A stretch of DNA of 64,000 nucleotides from Nonomuraea endophytica (GCF_014203235.1 NZ_JACHIN010000009.1:372855-436854), one strand, 5' to 3'. Shown: positions 32,633 to 41,662, counted from the stretch's first letter. Program-made: numbers and translations. The notes: generated by a model not told the origin, from the letters alone.

Positions 32633-33604
32633 GTGGATACAAGGGCTGAAGAACAACTGATCGGGCCACTACTGCTGGCGCGCGGCACCATCGACAGATC
32701 CTCGACGCTGCGCGGCGACCGCGCGTGGCTGGAACGTGCCTGGGCCGACCCCGGCACCAGGGTTCTGGTCATCAACGACGGCCACACGCTCGTCCGCCGC
32801 ACCGGCGAGGACGTCGAGGCCGTGCTCTACACCACCGAGGAAGCCCCCGAGGGCGAGCGCTATCTGCTGGGCGTCGAGGACGACATCGCCTACTTCGCCG
32901 TCGCCGCGCCCCTGCCGGGCGTCGACGCCGAGCTGAACGGCCGGGCGACCGTGCCCATGAGCCTGCGCGACACCCCGGAGGGCCAGCCGGTCGTGGCCGG
33001 GCTGCGGCAGGTCGGCGGGCTGCTCGGCGACCGGGACGCGGGGCTGCTGGTCTACGCCGTCGCCCTGGAGGCCTGGCACACGACGCACGAGCACTGCCCG
33101 CGGTGCGGCAGCCGTACCCGTGTCGAGGGGGGCGGCCACATCCGCGTCTGCCCCGAGGACGGCTCCCAGCACTTCCCGCGCGTCGACCCCGCGGTGATCA
33201 TGCTGATCCGCGACGAGGAGGACCGCTGCCTGCTGGCCCGCGGGCCGCAGTGGCCGGAGGGGCGGCTGTCGATCCTGGCCGGGTTCGTGGAGCCGGGGGA
33301 GTCGCTGGAGCACGCGGTCGTGCGCGAGGTGGCCGAGGAGGTCGGCATCGCCGTCACGAACCCGCGCTACCTGGGCAGCCAGCCGTGGCCGTTCCCGCGC
33401 AGCCTGATGCTCGGCTTCTTCGCCGACGCGATCACCACCACGCTCACCCCGGACGCCGACGAGATCGCCGAGGCCAGGTGGTACTCACGCGTGCAGCTCG
33501 CCGAGGCGCTGGCCTCAGGCGAGCTGCGGCTGCCGCCGCCGGTCTCGATCGCCAGGCGGCTGATCGAGACGTGGTACGGCGACGAACTGGTCGGTGACTG
33601 GTAG
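32633..33604 (+). CDS. nudC: NADH pyrophosphatase / NAD-capped RNA hydrolase
   Basis: About 323 residues. A central zinc ribbon (HCPRCGSRT, then RVCPEDGSQHFPRVDP) precedes the Nudix box GFVEPGESLEHAVVREVAEE and the NudC signature SQPWPFPRSLMLGF, which fixes NAD(H) specificity. The second zinc pair is incomplete: CPED instead of CPxC. The enzyme cleaves NAD(H) to NMN and AMP and can remove NAD caps from RNA. GTG 32633 is preferred because GAGGG is about ten bases away; GTG 32624 abuts it. Divergent from the kinase operon. Its place beside a mycoredoxin and uvrD2 matches the mycobacterial order. Confidence 0.92.
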   Translation: MDTRAEEQLIGPLLLARGTIDRSSTLRGDRAWLERAWADPGTRVLVINDGHTLVRRTGEDVEAVLYTTEEAPEGERYLLGVEDDIAYFAVAAPLPGVDAELNGRATVPMSLRDTPEGQPVVAGLRQVGGLLGDRDAGLLVYAVALEAWHTTHEHCPRCGSRTRVEGGGHIRVCPEDGSQHFPRVDPAVIMLIRDEEDRCLLARGPQWPEGRLSILAGFVEPGESLEHAVVREVAEEVGIAVTNPRYLGSQPWPFPRSLMLGFFADAITTTLTPDADEIAEARWYSRVQLAEALASGELRLPPPVSIARRLIETWYGDELVGDW

Positions 33605-33610
33605 GGACCT

Positions 33611-33859
33611 TCAGGCGGCCTGGAGGAGTGCCTTCACCTCGCGCGCCGACGGGTTCGTGCGCACGACCCGGCCCTTGGGGGTCTCGATGACGACCGTCGG
33701 GACGACCTGGTTGCCGTTGTTCACGCTCTCCACGAACGCGGCGGCGGTGGGGTTCGCCTCGATGTCGACCTCGCTGAAGCTGATGCCTTCGCGGGAGAGC
33801 TGGGACTTCAGCCTTTTGCAGGGGCCGCACCAGGTGGTGGTGTAGACCGTCAGCGCCAT
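33611..33859 (-). CDS. Mycoredoxin-type glutaredoxin
   Basis: An 82-residue thiol oxidoreductase of the mycothiol-dependent class: VYTTTWCGPCKRLKSQL holds the redox pair, then VDIEANPTAAAFVESVNNG and QVVPTVVIETP with the cis-Pro. M. tuberculosis Mrx1 has CGYC from memory; this one has CGPC, the thioredoxin-like pair, which should change its redox potential. ATG start behind GAAAGGAAC. It converges on nudC with a 6-base gap. Confidence 0.88.
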   Translation of the reverse strand: MALTVYTTTWCGPCKRLKSQLSREGISFSEVDIEANPTAAAFVESVNNGNQVVPTVVIETPKGRVVRTNPSAREVKALLQAA

Positions 33860-33935
33860 GAGGGTTCCTTTCGGTAAACAGGCGCTCGGTGCAACAACGC
33901 CGGGCGCCCGCGTAATCCCTCGTGATCCGGTGGGG

Positions 33936-34820
33936 TTAACCGATGCGGTCGGTGATCCACTGCTGGACGCGCTCGGCCACGCCGGGCTCACGGAAGAGCG
34001 GCGCGCTGTGCTGGGCGCCGGGCTGGGTGACGACCGTCACGTCCACGCCCACCTGGCCCAGCATCGTCTTGAGCAACTGGCTCTGCACCGGCGGCACGAA
34101 CTCGTCCTCCGAGTGCAGCATCAGCATCGGCGCGTCCTTGGCGCTGGCGTGCCAGGGCACCTCCATGCTGGCCCAGACCCGCGAGCACTTGCCCTTGGGC
34201 TCGCAGCCGCCGGCCAGCCGCATGGCCGCCACGCGCAGGCGGCGCTTGTTGACGTCCGTGGTCTTGGCGCCGTCGGAGAAGGCGCGCAGCGGCGAGATCA
34301 CCGGTGACAGCCCCACGACGCCCTTCAGGCCGGGCACGCCGTTGCCGTACGTGCCGACGGCCGCGGCGATGTGGCCGCCCGCAGAGAAGCCCACCACCAC
34401 GAACTTGGCCGGGTCGAACGACCAGCGCTCCGCGTGCTTGCGGGCCACGGCGATCGCGGAGAAGGCGTCACCGCGCTGCGCCGGCCAGGCCTCCTGGCCG
34501 GACAGGCGGTAGTTGAGGTTGAAGACCGTGTAGCCCATGTCGGCGTAGGTGCGGGCGATCTCCGTCATGTACCTCTTGTCGCCGCCGGACCACCAGCCGC
34601 CGTGGATGAGGAAGACGCCGGGCCGCTTGGTGCCGTCGGCCGTCCACCACACGTCCATGTCCTGGTTGCGCTGGTGGCCGTAGTTGACGCTCTCCGCGGA
34701 CAGGCCGCCGAGGCCGTTGGAGTCGACCGGGAAAGGGTCCTTGGCCGTCTCGGCGGCGGCGGCCGCCGGTGTGAGCACGATCGCAGCGGCGAGCGCGCTC
34801 GCGAAAACCGCAGTTCGCAC
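33936..34820 (-). CDS. Secreted alpha/beta-hydrolase (carboxylesterase-like)
   Basis: A 294-residue exported hydrolase: signal peptide FASALAAAIVLTPAAAAAE, oxyanion motif FLIHGGWWSGGD, nucleophile elbow VVGFSAGGH, acid in LHSEDEFVPP and histidine in PGAQHSAPLF. The HGGWW form is that of the esterase/feruloyl-esterase-like (BD-FAE) group. Two cysteines (GGCEPKGKC) probably form a disulphide. GTG start behind AAAGGGAAGG. Divergent from uvrD2. Substrate unknown; M. tuberculosis also has a lipase gene (lipV) in this neighbourhood, at a different place. Confidence 0.85.
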   Translation of the reverse strand: MRTAVFASALAAAIVLTPAAAAAETAKDPFPVDSNGLGGLSAESVNYGHQRNQDMDVWWTADGTKRPGVFLIHGGWWSGGDKRYMTEIARTYADMGYTVFNLNYRLSGQEAWPAQRGDAFSAIAVARKHAERWSFDPAKFVVVGFSAGGHIAAAVGTYGNGVPGLKGVVGLSPVISPLRAFSDGAKTTDVNKRRLRVAAMRLAGGCEPKGKCSRVWASMEVPWHASAKDAPMLMLHSEDEFVPPVQSQLLKTMLGQVGVDVTVVTQPGAQHSAPLFREPGVAERVQQWITDRIG

Positions 34821-34965
34821 GGCCTTCCCTTTCCCCCATGCAGTTGGTCGCGCCCCATTGTGGGGGAATTGACCTGTTCTTTGCATCTCGGTGATGTGAA
34901 CGGGTGACGGGCGGCATGTTGCCAGAATGGAGCCCTTCACCGCCACCGGCTGGGAGGATGATGAG

Positions 34966-37014
34966 GTGAACAGCGTGGACGACGTGCTCGCCGGGCTCGA
35001 CCCGGAGCAGCGAGCGGTGGCCGAGGCCGTGCGAGGTCCGGTGTGCGTGCTGGCCGGCGCGGGCACCGGGAAGACCAGGGCGATCACCCACCGCATCGCC
35101 CACGCCGTACGGAGTGGATACGTCGACTCCTCCAGCGTGCTCGCCGTGACATTCACCACACGCGCCGCCGGGGAGCTCAGGCAGCGGCTGCGCGCGCTCG
35201 GCGCGCCCGGCGTCCAGGCCCGCACCTTCCACGCCGCCGCGCTGCGCCAGCTCACCTACTTCTGGCCCAGGGTCATCGGCGGCGACGCGCCCTCGGTGAT
35301 CGAGTCCAAGCTGCCCGTGCTGCGCGAGGCCTGCCGGATCACCCGCACCAGCCCCGACGTCCTGCGCGACCTGGCCAGCGAGGTCGAATGGTCCAAGGTC
35401 GTCCAGATCGCCCCCGAGGACTACACGACGGCCGCCGCGAAGTTCAACCGCACGCCGCCGGTGCCCGTCGAGGAGATGGCGCGCGTCTACGACGCCTACG
35501 AGCAGATCCGGCGCGAGCGGCACCTGGTCGACTTCGAGACCATCCTGGAGCTCACCGCCGCGGTGATGACCGAGCACCAGGAGGTGGCGGCCCAGATCCG
35601 CCAGCAGTACCGCTACTTCGTCGTCGACGAGTACCAGGACGTCAACCCGCTGCAGAAGCTCCTGCTCGACACCTGGCTCGGCGGGCGCGACGACCTGTGC
35701 GTGGTCGGCGACCCCAACCAGACCATCTACTCCTTCACCGGCGCCAGCCCCCGCTACCTGACCGGCTTCGCCGTCGAGCACCCCGAGGCCGCCGTCATCA
35801 AGCTCGTGCGCGACTACCGCTCCACCCCGCAGGTGGTCGACCTGGCCAACCTGGTCATCGCCAAGGGCCGCTCGGCCCACCGGCTGGAGCTGCTCGCCCA
35901 GCGCAAGGACGGCCCCAAGCCGGTCTTCACCGAGCACGACGACGAGCCCGCCGAGGCCGCCGGGGTCGCCCGCGCCATCCGCAAACTCCTCGACAAGGGC
36001 GTGCCCGCCCGCGAGATCGCCGTCCTGTTCCGGGTCAACTCCCAGTCGGAGGCCTACGAGGAGGCCCTGTCCAAGGCCGAGATCTCCTACGTCCTGCGCG
36101 GCGCCGAGCGCTTTTTCGAGCGCCCCGAAGTGCGTCAGGCCGTCGTACTGCTGCGCGGCGCCGCCCGCTCGGAGTCCGGCGAACCCCTGGCCGGCGAGGT
36201 CCACCACATCCTGACCGGGATCGGGCTCACCCCGGCCGCGCCCGGCGGCGGCAAGGCCCGCGAGAAGTGGGAGTCCCTGCGCGCCCTGGCCGACCTGGCC
36301 GAGGACATGGCCGCCGGCGGGGCCGACCTGCCCGCGTTCGTGGCCGAACTGGAACGCCGCGCCGGCGAGCAGCACGCCCCGCCCGTCGAAGGCGTCACGC
36401 TGGCCTCACTCCACGCCGCCAAGGGCCTGGAATGGGACGCCGTCTTCCTGGTCGGCCTCACCGACGGCATGATGCCGATCATCTACGCCGAGTCGGCCGA
36501 GCAGATCGAGGAAGAGCGCCGCCTCCTTTACGTCGGCATCACCAGGGCCCGCGAGCACCTCTCGCTCTCCTGGGCGCTCGCCCGCGCCCCCGGCGGTCGC
36601 AAGGGCCGCCGCCCCTCCCGCTTCCTCGACGGCCTGACCGGCCGCCCGGCCACCACCCCACGCGCCGCCGCCGCGTCCACGCCCTCGCGCGAACGCCGGC
36701 AGGTGGCCGCCCCCGTGTCCTGCCGCATCTGCGCCCGCAACCTCGCCACCGCGGCCGAGCAGAAGCTGGGCCGATGCTCCAACTGCCCGGCCGCCTTCGA
36801 CGAGGCCCTGCTGGAAAGCCTCAAGTCCTGGCGCACCACCACGGCCAAGGAGGCCAAGATCCCGCCGTACGTCGTCTTCACCGACGTGACACTCCAGGCC
36901 ATCGCGGAGCGGGTGCCGCGCAGCGAGTCCGAACTGCTGTCCATCGCGGGGATCGGCAAGGTCAAGCTGGACAAGTACGGCGAAGCCGTACTCGGCCTCT
37001 GCCGGGGCGCGTGA
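34966..37014 (+). CDS. uvrD2: UvrD2-type superfamily I DNA helicase with HRDC domain
   Basis: About 682 residues. Motor: AGAGTGKTRAITHRIA, FVVDEYQDVNPLQ, VGDPNQTIYSFTGAS, then LASLHAAKGLEWDAVFLVGL and EERRLLYVGITRA. The C-terminus carries the four-cysteine motif CRICARN and CSNCPAAF, then an HRDC-like domain (DVTLQAIAERVPRSESELLS, IAGIGKVKLDKYG). Tetracysteine plus HRDC defines mycobacterial UvrD2. It unwinds 3'-5' in repair and replication. GTG 34966 is chosen for the GGAGG eight bases upstream; the ATG at 34927 has no ribosome site. Confidence 0.92.
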   Translation: MNSVDDVLAGLDPEQRAVAEAVRGPVCVLAGAGTGKTRAITHRIAHAVRSGYVDSSSVLAVTFTTRAAGELRQRLRALGAPGVQARTFHAAALRQLTYFWPRVIGGDAPSVIESKLPVLREACRITRTSPDVLRDLASEVEWSKVVQIAPEDYTTAAAKFNRTPPVPVEEMARVYDAYEQIRRERHLVDFETILELTAAVMTEHQEVAAQIRQQYRYFVVDEYQDVNPLQKLLLDTWLGGRDDLCVVGDPNQTIYSFTGASPRYLTGFAVEHPEAAVIKLVRDYRSTPQVVDLANLVIAKGRSAHRLELLAQRKDGPKPVFTEHDDEPAEAAGVARAIRKLLDKGVPAREIAVLFRVNSQSEAYEEALSKAEISYVLRGAERFFERPEVRQAVVLLRGAARSESGEPLAGEVHHILTGIGLTPAAPGGGKAREKWESLRALADLAEDMAAGGADLPAFVAELERRAGEQHAPPVEGVTLASLHAAKGLEWDAVFLVGLTDGMMPIIYAESAEQIEEERRLLYVGITRAREHLSLSWALARAPGGRKGRRPSRFLDGLTGRPATTPRAAAASTPSRERRQVAAPVSCRICARNLATAAEQKLGRCSNCPAAFDEALLESLKSWRTTTAKEAKIPPYVVFTDVTLQAIAERVPRSESELLSIAGIGKVKLDKYGEAVLGLCRGA

Positions 37015-37100
37015 TTTTCCCGATAGGGCGGGCGGCTTCCTGACGCGGCAGGTGGCACGTCAGACTTATGGTGATACGGCCAGCCGCTAGGGAGAGACAC

Positions 37101-37985
37101 GTGAACGAGGCGCTGAAGGAGCTGCTCGACCTGCTCGACCTTGAGCAGATCGAGCTGGACATCTTCCGCGGCCGCAGCCCGGAGGAGCGCATCCAGCGCG
37201 TCTTCGGCGGCCAGGTGGCGGCCCAGGCACTGGTCGCGGCGGGACGAACCGTCCCCGACGACCGCCACGTGCACTCGCTGCACGCCTACTTCATCCGGCC
37301 GGGCGACCCCGCCATCCCGATCGTCTACAACGTCGAGCGGGTCCGCGACGGCCGTTCCTTCGCCACCCGCCGGGTGGTCGCCATCCAGCACGGCAAGGCG
37401 ATCTTCACCATGTCCGCCTCGTTCCACGTCCCCGAAGAGGGCTGGGCACACCAGGCGGCCGCGATGCCGACCGTCCCCGACCCGGAGACACTGCCGACCT
37501 TCCAGGACAAGCTGTATGACCTCGTGGGCGACGAGCCCGGATGGAAGGACTGGCTGTCCAGGCCGCGCCCCGTGGACGCCCGCTACGCCTCGCCGCTGAC
37601 CTTCGAGGCCTCCAGGAACCCGGAGCTGATCAGCGCCGAGACCAACGTCTGGTTCCGCTACGACGCTGAGCTCCCCGACGACCCGCTCCTGCACGTGGTG
37701 CTGGCCGCGTACGCCTCCGACTTCACGCTCGTCGACACGATACTGCTGGCGCACGGCCTGTCCTGGGGCACCTCGAACGTCATGGGCGCCTCCCTGGACC
37801 ACGCCATGTGGTTCCACCGCCCGTTCAGGTCCGACGACTGGTTGCTCTATGCTCAGGAATCCCCCTGGTCAGGGGGAGCTCGTGGCCTTGCCCGCGGACA
37901 GATGTTCACCTCATCGGGAGACCTCGTGGTCTCGGTGGTGCAGGAGGCCATGATCCGCGAGATAAAGTCGCAAAATCCCAGGTAG
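37101..37985 (+). CDS. tesB: Acyl-CoA thioesterase II
   Basis: A 294-residue double-hotdog thioesterase: RVFGGQVAAQALVAAGRTV, HSLHAYFIRPGDP, VRDGRSFATRRVVAIQHGKA and FTMSASFH in the first half. SDFTLVDTILL, SLDHAMWFHRP, DWLLYAQESPW and GQMFTSSGDLVVSVVQEA complete the second half, including the Asp-Thr-Gln set of the TesB family. It hydrolyses acyl-CoA in the cytoplasm. GTG start after GGGAGAG. It sits between uvrD2 and whiB7, which adjoin one another in mycobacteria, so it is an insertion relative to that order. The whiB7 promoter begins directly behind its stop. Confidence 0.92.
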   Translation: MNEALKELLDLLDLEQIELDIFRGRSPEERIQRVFGGQVAAQALVAAGRTVPDDRHVHSLHAYFIRPGDPAIPIVYNVERVRDGRSFATRRVVAIQHGKAIFTMSASFHVPEEGWAHQAAAMPTVPDPETLPTFQDKLYDLVGDEPGWKDWLSRPRPVDARYASPLTFEASRNPELISAETNVWFRYDAELPDDPLLHVVLAAYASDFTLVDTILLAHGLSWGTSNVMGASLDHAMWFHRPFRSDDWLLYAQESPWSGGARGLARGQMFTSSGDLVVSVVQEAMIREIKSQNPR

Positions 37986-38023
37986 AAAATAAGTTGCCCC
38001 TTCCCGGCTTCCCGGTTTAGGGT
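37986..38023 (+). promoter_or_regulatory. Putative whiB7 promoter with upstream AT-rich WhiB7 site
   Basis: AAAAT (37986-37990) lies three bases before TTGCCC (37994-37999, -35-like), then an 18-base spacer and TAGGGT (38018-38023, -10-like). A short AT-rich block next to the -35 is the known target of the AT-hook of WhiB7 acting with the main sigma factor, so autoactivation is expected. No experimental start site. Confidence 0.55.
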
Positions 38024-38081
38024 CATGGTCAAGCGAGTCGGACACTCCTGTCCGACGATCCCAGAACGGAGGTGAGTCCCG

Positions 38082-38381
38082 GTGATCAGCATCAAGATGT
38101 CGGCCACGCAGTGGCTCGCTTCCGCACGCCGTAACTCGGTCAAGCTCGCTGATGGGCCGGCCAAGTTGCGTCGGGAGCCGTCCGTCTTCGGCCAGGAGTC
38201 CGCCTTCTACGCCCGCGCCAGCCACGGTGCCGGCTTCGAAGCCGTCCTGGTTTACGGAGCAGGAGTGGCTCCGTCCGCGCCTGCCATCGCAGGTGCCCCG
38301 AGCATCGTGCCGACCCAGCAGAACACCAAGGGTGGACTGTGCGGTCCGCAACCCTGGAGGGATGCGCCGGTCATAACTTGA
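38082..38381 (+). CDS. whiB7 leader reading frame (uORF, 99 codons)
   Basis: A frame of 99 codons beginning GTG ATC AGC ATC AAG with GGAGG nine bases upstream. It starts about 60 bases after the presumed promoter and ends at TGA 38379-38381. The stop lies inside a hairpin (GCCGGTCA/TGACCGGC, 38366-38386) just ahead of the terminator in front of whiB7. The peptide begins ISIKMSATQWLASARRNSV and has no known fold. Its role is probably regulatory: ribosome progress along it decides whether the terminator forms. A shorter overlapping frame from GTG 38072 (20 codons) is an alternative uORF. Confidence 0.6.
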   Translation: MISIKMSATQWLASARRNSVKLADGPAKLRREPSVFGQESAFYARASHGAGFEAVLVYGAGVAPSAPAIAGAPSIVPTQQNTKGGLCGPQPWRDAPVIT

Positions 38382-38402
38382 CCGGCACATAAGCAGCCCC
38401 CA

Positions 38403-38443
38403 GGCCGCGGATCCGCACATCGGATCCGCGGCCTCTTTGTTTG
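38403..38443 (+). terminator. Attenuator terminator in the whiB7 leader
   Basis: Perfect 13-bp stem GGCCGCGGATCCG / CGGATCCGCGGCC with a CACAT loop, followed by TCTTTGTTTG. It stands 71 bases upstream of the whiB7 start and 21 bases after the uORF stop. This is the arrangement of a ribosome-controlled transcription attenuator, known for whiB7/wblC leaders of actinobacteria. Confidence 0.85.
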
Positions 38444-38513
38444 TCCGTGATCCCCCACCACCCACGAGGTGCCCAACAAGATCACCGAGATCGAAAACAA
38501 GAAGGAGACGCAG

Positions 38514-38783
38514 ATGGGGGCGAAGACGATCATGGACCTGATCGACGAAGCCAAGATCCCCTGCCGTGCCAACCCCGACCTGTGGTTCGCCGAGTCGCCG
38601 GAGGACGTCGAGTTCGCCAAGGCGCTCTGCGGTGGCTGCCCGATCCAGAAGGCCTGCCTCGACCGCGCGCTCGAGCGTGAGGAGCCGTGGGGCGTCTGGG
38701 GCGGCGAGCTCATCCTCAGGGGGACCGTAGTACCCCGCAAGCGGCCCCGCGGGCGTCCCCGCAAGCACCCGGTCGCTGCCTGA
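38514..38783 (+). CDS. whiB7: WhiB7-type transcriptional activator of antibiotic resistance
   Basis: An 89-residue Fe-S protein. Four cysteines (IPCRANP, LCGGCPIQKAC) bind a [4Fe-4S] cluster, followed by the WhiB GVWGG turn and the C-terminal AT-hook RGRPRKHP that is specific to WhiB7. It binds the main sigma factor and turns on intrinsic resistance genes when translation is inhibited. ATG 38514 is chosen because AAGGAG lies seven bases before it; a GTG at 38469 would add 15 residues without a ribosome site. Expression is controlled by the attenuator leader and probably by autoactivation. Confidence 0.93.
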   Translation: MGAKTIMDLIDEAKIPCRANPDLWFAESPEDVEFAKALCGGCPIQKACLDRALEREEPWGVWGGELILRGTVVPRKRPRGRPRKHPVAA

Positions 38784-38825
38784 TCAACCGGCCCTGTCCC
38801 TACTCAAGAAAGGCATCTCACGGAA

Positions 38826-39020
38826 ATGAACACCCTTCCCACCAGGAGCTTTGAAATGCCACATCTGTTCCAAGACATGGTTAACGACCGAATACAAACC
38901 CTCCACCGAGAGGCGGAGGAGCAACGCCTGATCAACCGGATCCGCCGAGTAGAGCGCGCCCGGAAGAACGTGCAGCGGGCCAATGACCGCCTGCGCATGG
39001 CGTTGACCCGAGAAGTCTGA
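38826..39020 (+). CDS. Small basic helical protein downstream of whiB7
   Basis: A 64-residue protein, almost all predicted helix with heptad-like spacing: FQDMVNDRIQTLHREAEEQR, then LINRIRRVERARKNVQRAND. No cysteines, no membrane segment. ATG start 42 bases after the whiB7 stop, with AAGAAAGG 14 bases upstream, so it is probably co-transcribed and under the same attenuator. Similar short coiled-coil proteins are scattered in actinomycete genomes; function unknown. Confidence 0.7.
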   Translation: MNTLPTRSFEMPHLFQDMVNDRIQTLHREAEEQRLINRIRRVERARKNVQRANDRLRMALTREV

Positions 39021-39071
39021 TCCGGAGGTCCTGCCGCCGGCGCAGGACCTCCACCGAGGTCTCCTTCTAAC

Positions 39072-39110
39072 CGAAGGGCCCGGGAGCCACCAAGGCCCCC
39101 GGGCCCTTCG
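39072..39110 (+). terminator. Strong hairpin terminator ending the whiB7 unit
   Basis: Perfect 13-bp stem CGAAGGGCCCGGG / CCCGGGCCCTTCG with a 13-base loop, 51 bases after the small helical protein. No U-tract follows. Confidence 0.7.
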
Positions 39111-39120
39111 CCCGCTAAGG

Positions 39121-39960
39121 CCAAACCCCCAACCACCCCCACAACCTCCCCAGCCCCACCCCAAACCCCACACCACCCGACCACCCAAACCCCGCACCCC
39201 CGCACCCGACCACCCCAACCCCTGGCCCACGCTCACGCCACCCGGGCCTGCCGCATCACCCCCGGCCGGACCGACCGCCCCGCCTCGCCATCCCGGACCG
39301 ACCGCCCCGCCTCGCCATCCCGGACCGACCGCCCCGCCCGGTCATACCGACGACCCCGGCCGTGCAATCCCGGCCCCGCTCAACCAGGACCTGCCTGGCA
39401 CATCACCCGGGTTGGACCGACCCCTTGACCTGGCACGCCACCCCGGCACACGCCGCTCTGGCCGTTCCGCGCGCTCCCGGCCACCCATCCCATGCGGACC
39501 ACCTCGGGCCCAGGCTCACGCGCCACCCCCCGGGTGCCGTCCCGGCCCACGCTCACATCACCCGGCCGGACCGACCGCCCCGGCTGTGCAATCCCGGCCC
39601 CCGCTCAAGCCACCCCGACCTGGCACATCACCCGGATTGCCGCGCCGCCGCCACCCCACCCCCGCCACCCCACCCCCGCCACCTCACCCCCGCCACCTCG
39701 CCCACGTCACGCGGCCATACCCACCAGCCGACCCGGCACACCACCCCGGCACACCACCCCGGCACACCACCCCGGCACACCACCCCGGCACACCACCCCG
39801 GCTCCGCCGAAGCGCGCCCCTTCTCGGCCTCGGCAATCACCGGCCCTGCGCCGCCTGCCACCGCCCAACGAGCACCCACCCCGTCGCGCGCCGCTGCCTG
39901 ACGGGCTTGTGCTCCGGAGTCGTGTCCGGCCGGTCAGCCAGGGCGCTTCTGGATTGCTGG
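39121..39960. repeat. Gene-free C-rich low-complexity region with tandem repeats
   Basis: About 840 bases dominated by C on the + strand (runs of CCCC, CACC, CCACCCC). Clear tandem repeats: a 27-base unit GGACCGACCGCCCCGCCTCG+CCATCCC from 39268 (2.7 copies), a CCCCCGCCAC(C/T) series near 39659-39710, and a 13-base unit CCCCGGCACACCA repeated five to six times at 39731-39802. Reading frames here are compositional and show no domain. I see no gene. Confidence 0.8.
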
Positions 39961-39970
39961 GGTTCTGGGA

Positions 39971-41311
39971 TCAGGAAACAGGGAGGGAATCGGTGGCTTG
40001 GTCCGGGTCGTCGGCGAAGCCTGGGACCCAGCGGATGACCTCGTCGCGGAACCGGGCAGTAGCTCCGAGCTGGCACAGGACACCGATGCCCGCAGCGTGC
40101 ACCCGATGAATGAGGACATACGAGACGGGAAGGTTGAGCTGGCGCACCACGTTGGTGGGACGGAGGTCGGTCACGCTGGCAGCCTGCGCCTGAAGCCACT
40201 CGCGGCTGAACGTGAACTCCTCCACCGCCGTAGGTTCGACATACGGCGCCAGGAACGCGCGCAGAGCATCCGCGTCGATCTCGATGTGGGGACGGATGAA
40301 GCCCTCGTCGCGAAGGCCGTTCATGACCGTTTCCATGTCGCCGTGGTTGAAGATGCGGGTGAGCTTCCCGAACGCCTTGGGATACCCCTCGGGAAGCCGG
40401 TTGACCGCGCCGAAGTCGAGGACACCGAGTCGGCCGTCCTCAAGCATGCGGAAGTTGCCCGGATGAGGGTCCGCGTGGAGCATGCCCACCCGAGCGGGTG
40501 AGCAGAACAGGAACCGCACGAGCAGTAGTCCCGCCCGGTCACGCTGTTCCTTCGTGCCATCCGTGATGATGCGGGACAGCGGCGTACCGTCCATCCACTC
40601 GGTCACCAGCACCATCTCGTTGGCGGCGATAACGTCGGGCACCTGGAAGTCGGGGTCGCCGTGGAACTCCTGCGCGAACGCGTGCTGGGCTTCCGCCTCG
40701 TGGAAGTAGTCGAGCTCTTCGGCGATACGTTCGCGGAGTTCGGCCAGCACGGCCTTGATGTCGAGACCAGGCAACATGACACCGAACAACTTGCCCAGCC
40801 GAGCCAACTGGGTGAAATCGCCAAGAAGCGCCTTACCGGCGCCGGGATACTGAACCTTGACCGCCACATCGCGGCCGTCGTGCCAAACCGCACGATGGAC
40901 CTGCCCGATCGACGCGGCAGCAGTGGGCTGGTCCTCGAAGGAGATGAAATTCTCCCGCCAGTCGTCGCCCAGCTGCTCGGCCAGCACCTTGTGAACCGTG
41001 GCCACGGGCAGCGGCGGAGCGGCATCCTGGAGTTTGGTCAGCGTGGCCCGATAAGGCCCGGCGATCTCAGGCGGCAGAGCGGCTTCGAAGATGGACAGCG
41101 CTTGCCCCAGCTTCATCGCACCGCCCTTGAGCTCGCCGAGGACCTTGAAGATCTGCTCGGCGGTACGCTGCTGGATCTCTTGTGCGACGATCTCGGCGGA
41201 TTTGCCGCCGATACGCTTCCCGATACCCAGGGCCGTGCGGCCCGCGAAACTGATCGGAAGCGTGGCCAGCTTGGCGGAGCGCGTGACTGCGCGGCGCGGA
41301 AGATCGCTCAC
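39971..41311 (-). CDS. ABC1/AarF/UbiB atypical kinase
   Basis: A 446-residue member of the ABC1 kinase family. Marks in order: KxGQ-type GELKGGAMKLGQALS, TAAASIGQVHRAVW (Ala-rich loop), VAVKVQYPGAG (Lys), ELDYFHEAEAQHAFA (Glu), then MLHADPHPGNFRML (catalytic loop) and LGVLDFGAV (metal-binding Asp). These proteins have ATPase or kinase activity linked to quinone or lipid metabolism. The mycobacterial homologue (Rv3197, by memory) lies beside whiB7 and is linked to macrolide tolerance. I place the start at GTG 41311, where the sequence begins to match the family (SDLPRRAVTRSAKLATLP). The frame stays open for 627 bases upstream, but that part is repeat sequence. Confidence 0.88.
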   Translation of the reverse strand: MSDLPRRAVTRSAKLATLPISFAGRTALGIGKRIGGKSAEIVAQEIQQRTAEQIFKVLGELKGGAMKLGQALSIFEAALPPEIAGPYRATLTKLQDAAPPLPVATVHKVLAEQLGDDWRENFISFEDQPTAAASIGQVHRAVWHDGRDVAVKVQYPGAGKALLGDFTQLARLGKLFGVMLPGLDIKAVLAELRERIAEELDYFHEAEAQHAFAQEFHGDPDFQVPDVIAANEMVLVTEWMDGTPLSRIITDGTKEQRDRAGLLLVRFLFCSPARVGMLHADPHPGNFRMLEDGRLGVLDFGAVNRLPEGYPKAFGKLTRIFNHGDMETVMNGLRDEGFIRPHIEIDADALRAFLAPYVEPTAVEEFTFSREWLQAQAASVTDLRPTNVVRQLNLPVSYVLIHRVHAAGIGVLCQLGATARFRDEVIRWVPGFADDPDQATDSLPVS

Positions 41312-41662
41312 CCTAGTACGCGGCGTCCCGTTGAGGCGCCACTTCCCCCTTCCGTGGTCGACCCGTGTGCGCGTGGTCGCGGACCCGGCCCGGTGGCTTC
41401 CAGGCCTGATGGTCTCCCCTGATGCCCGTCGGACACGGGCGCTGTGCTGGTGGTGCCGGATCCCGCTGGCTGCAGGCTTCCTGTCGTGCTGGTCGCGAGC
41501 ACAAGGTGCCCGCTGGTTCGAGGTTCTTCCTCTCGTGGTACGGCAGGCCGTGCCCGACGGACCCGATACGGCGGTGGCCGCACCTGACCCGAACGGTGTC
41601 GAGATCGCCCGCCGGGTGCGGGGATTCACAGCGTTGCCCGTTCGGCGTGGAACGACGGGTTG

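Noticed and set aside
39731..39802. Possible CRISPR-like array from regularly repeated CCCCGGCACACCA
   Set aside because: Units are 13 bases in direct tandem without unique spacers, so this is a simple tandem repeat.
39362..40038. Overlapping plus-strand frames of about 180-208 codons rich in Pro/His/Thr
   Set aside because: All come from the C-rich tandem repeats, three frames are open at once, and none shows a domain or ribosome site.
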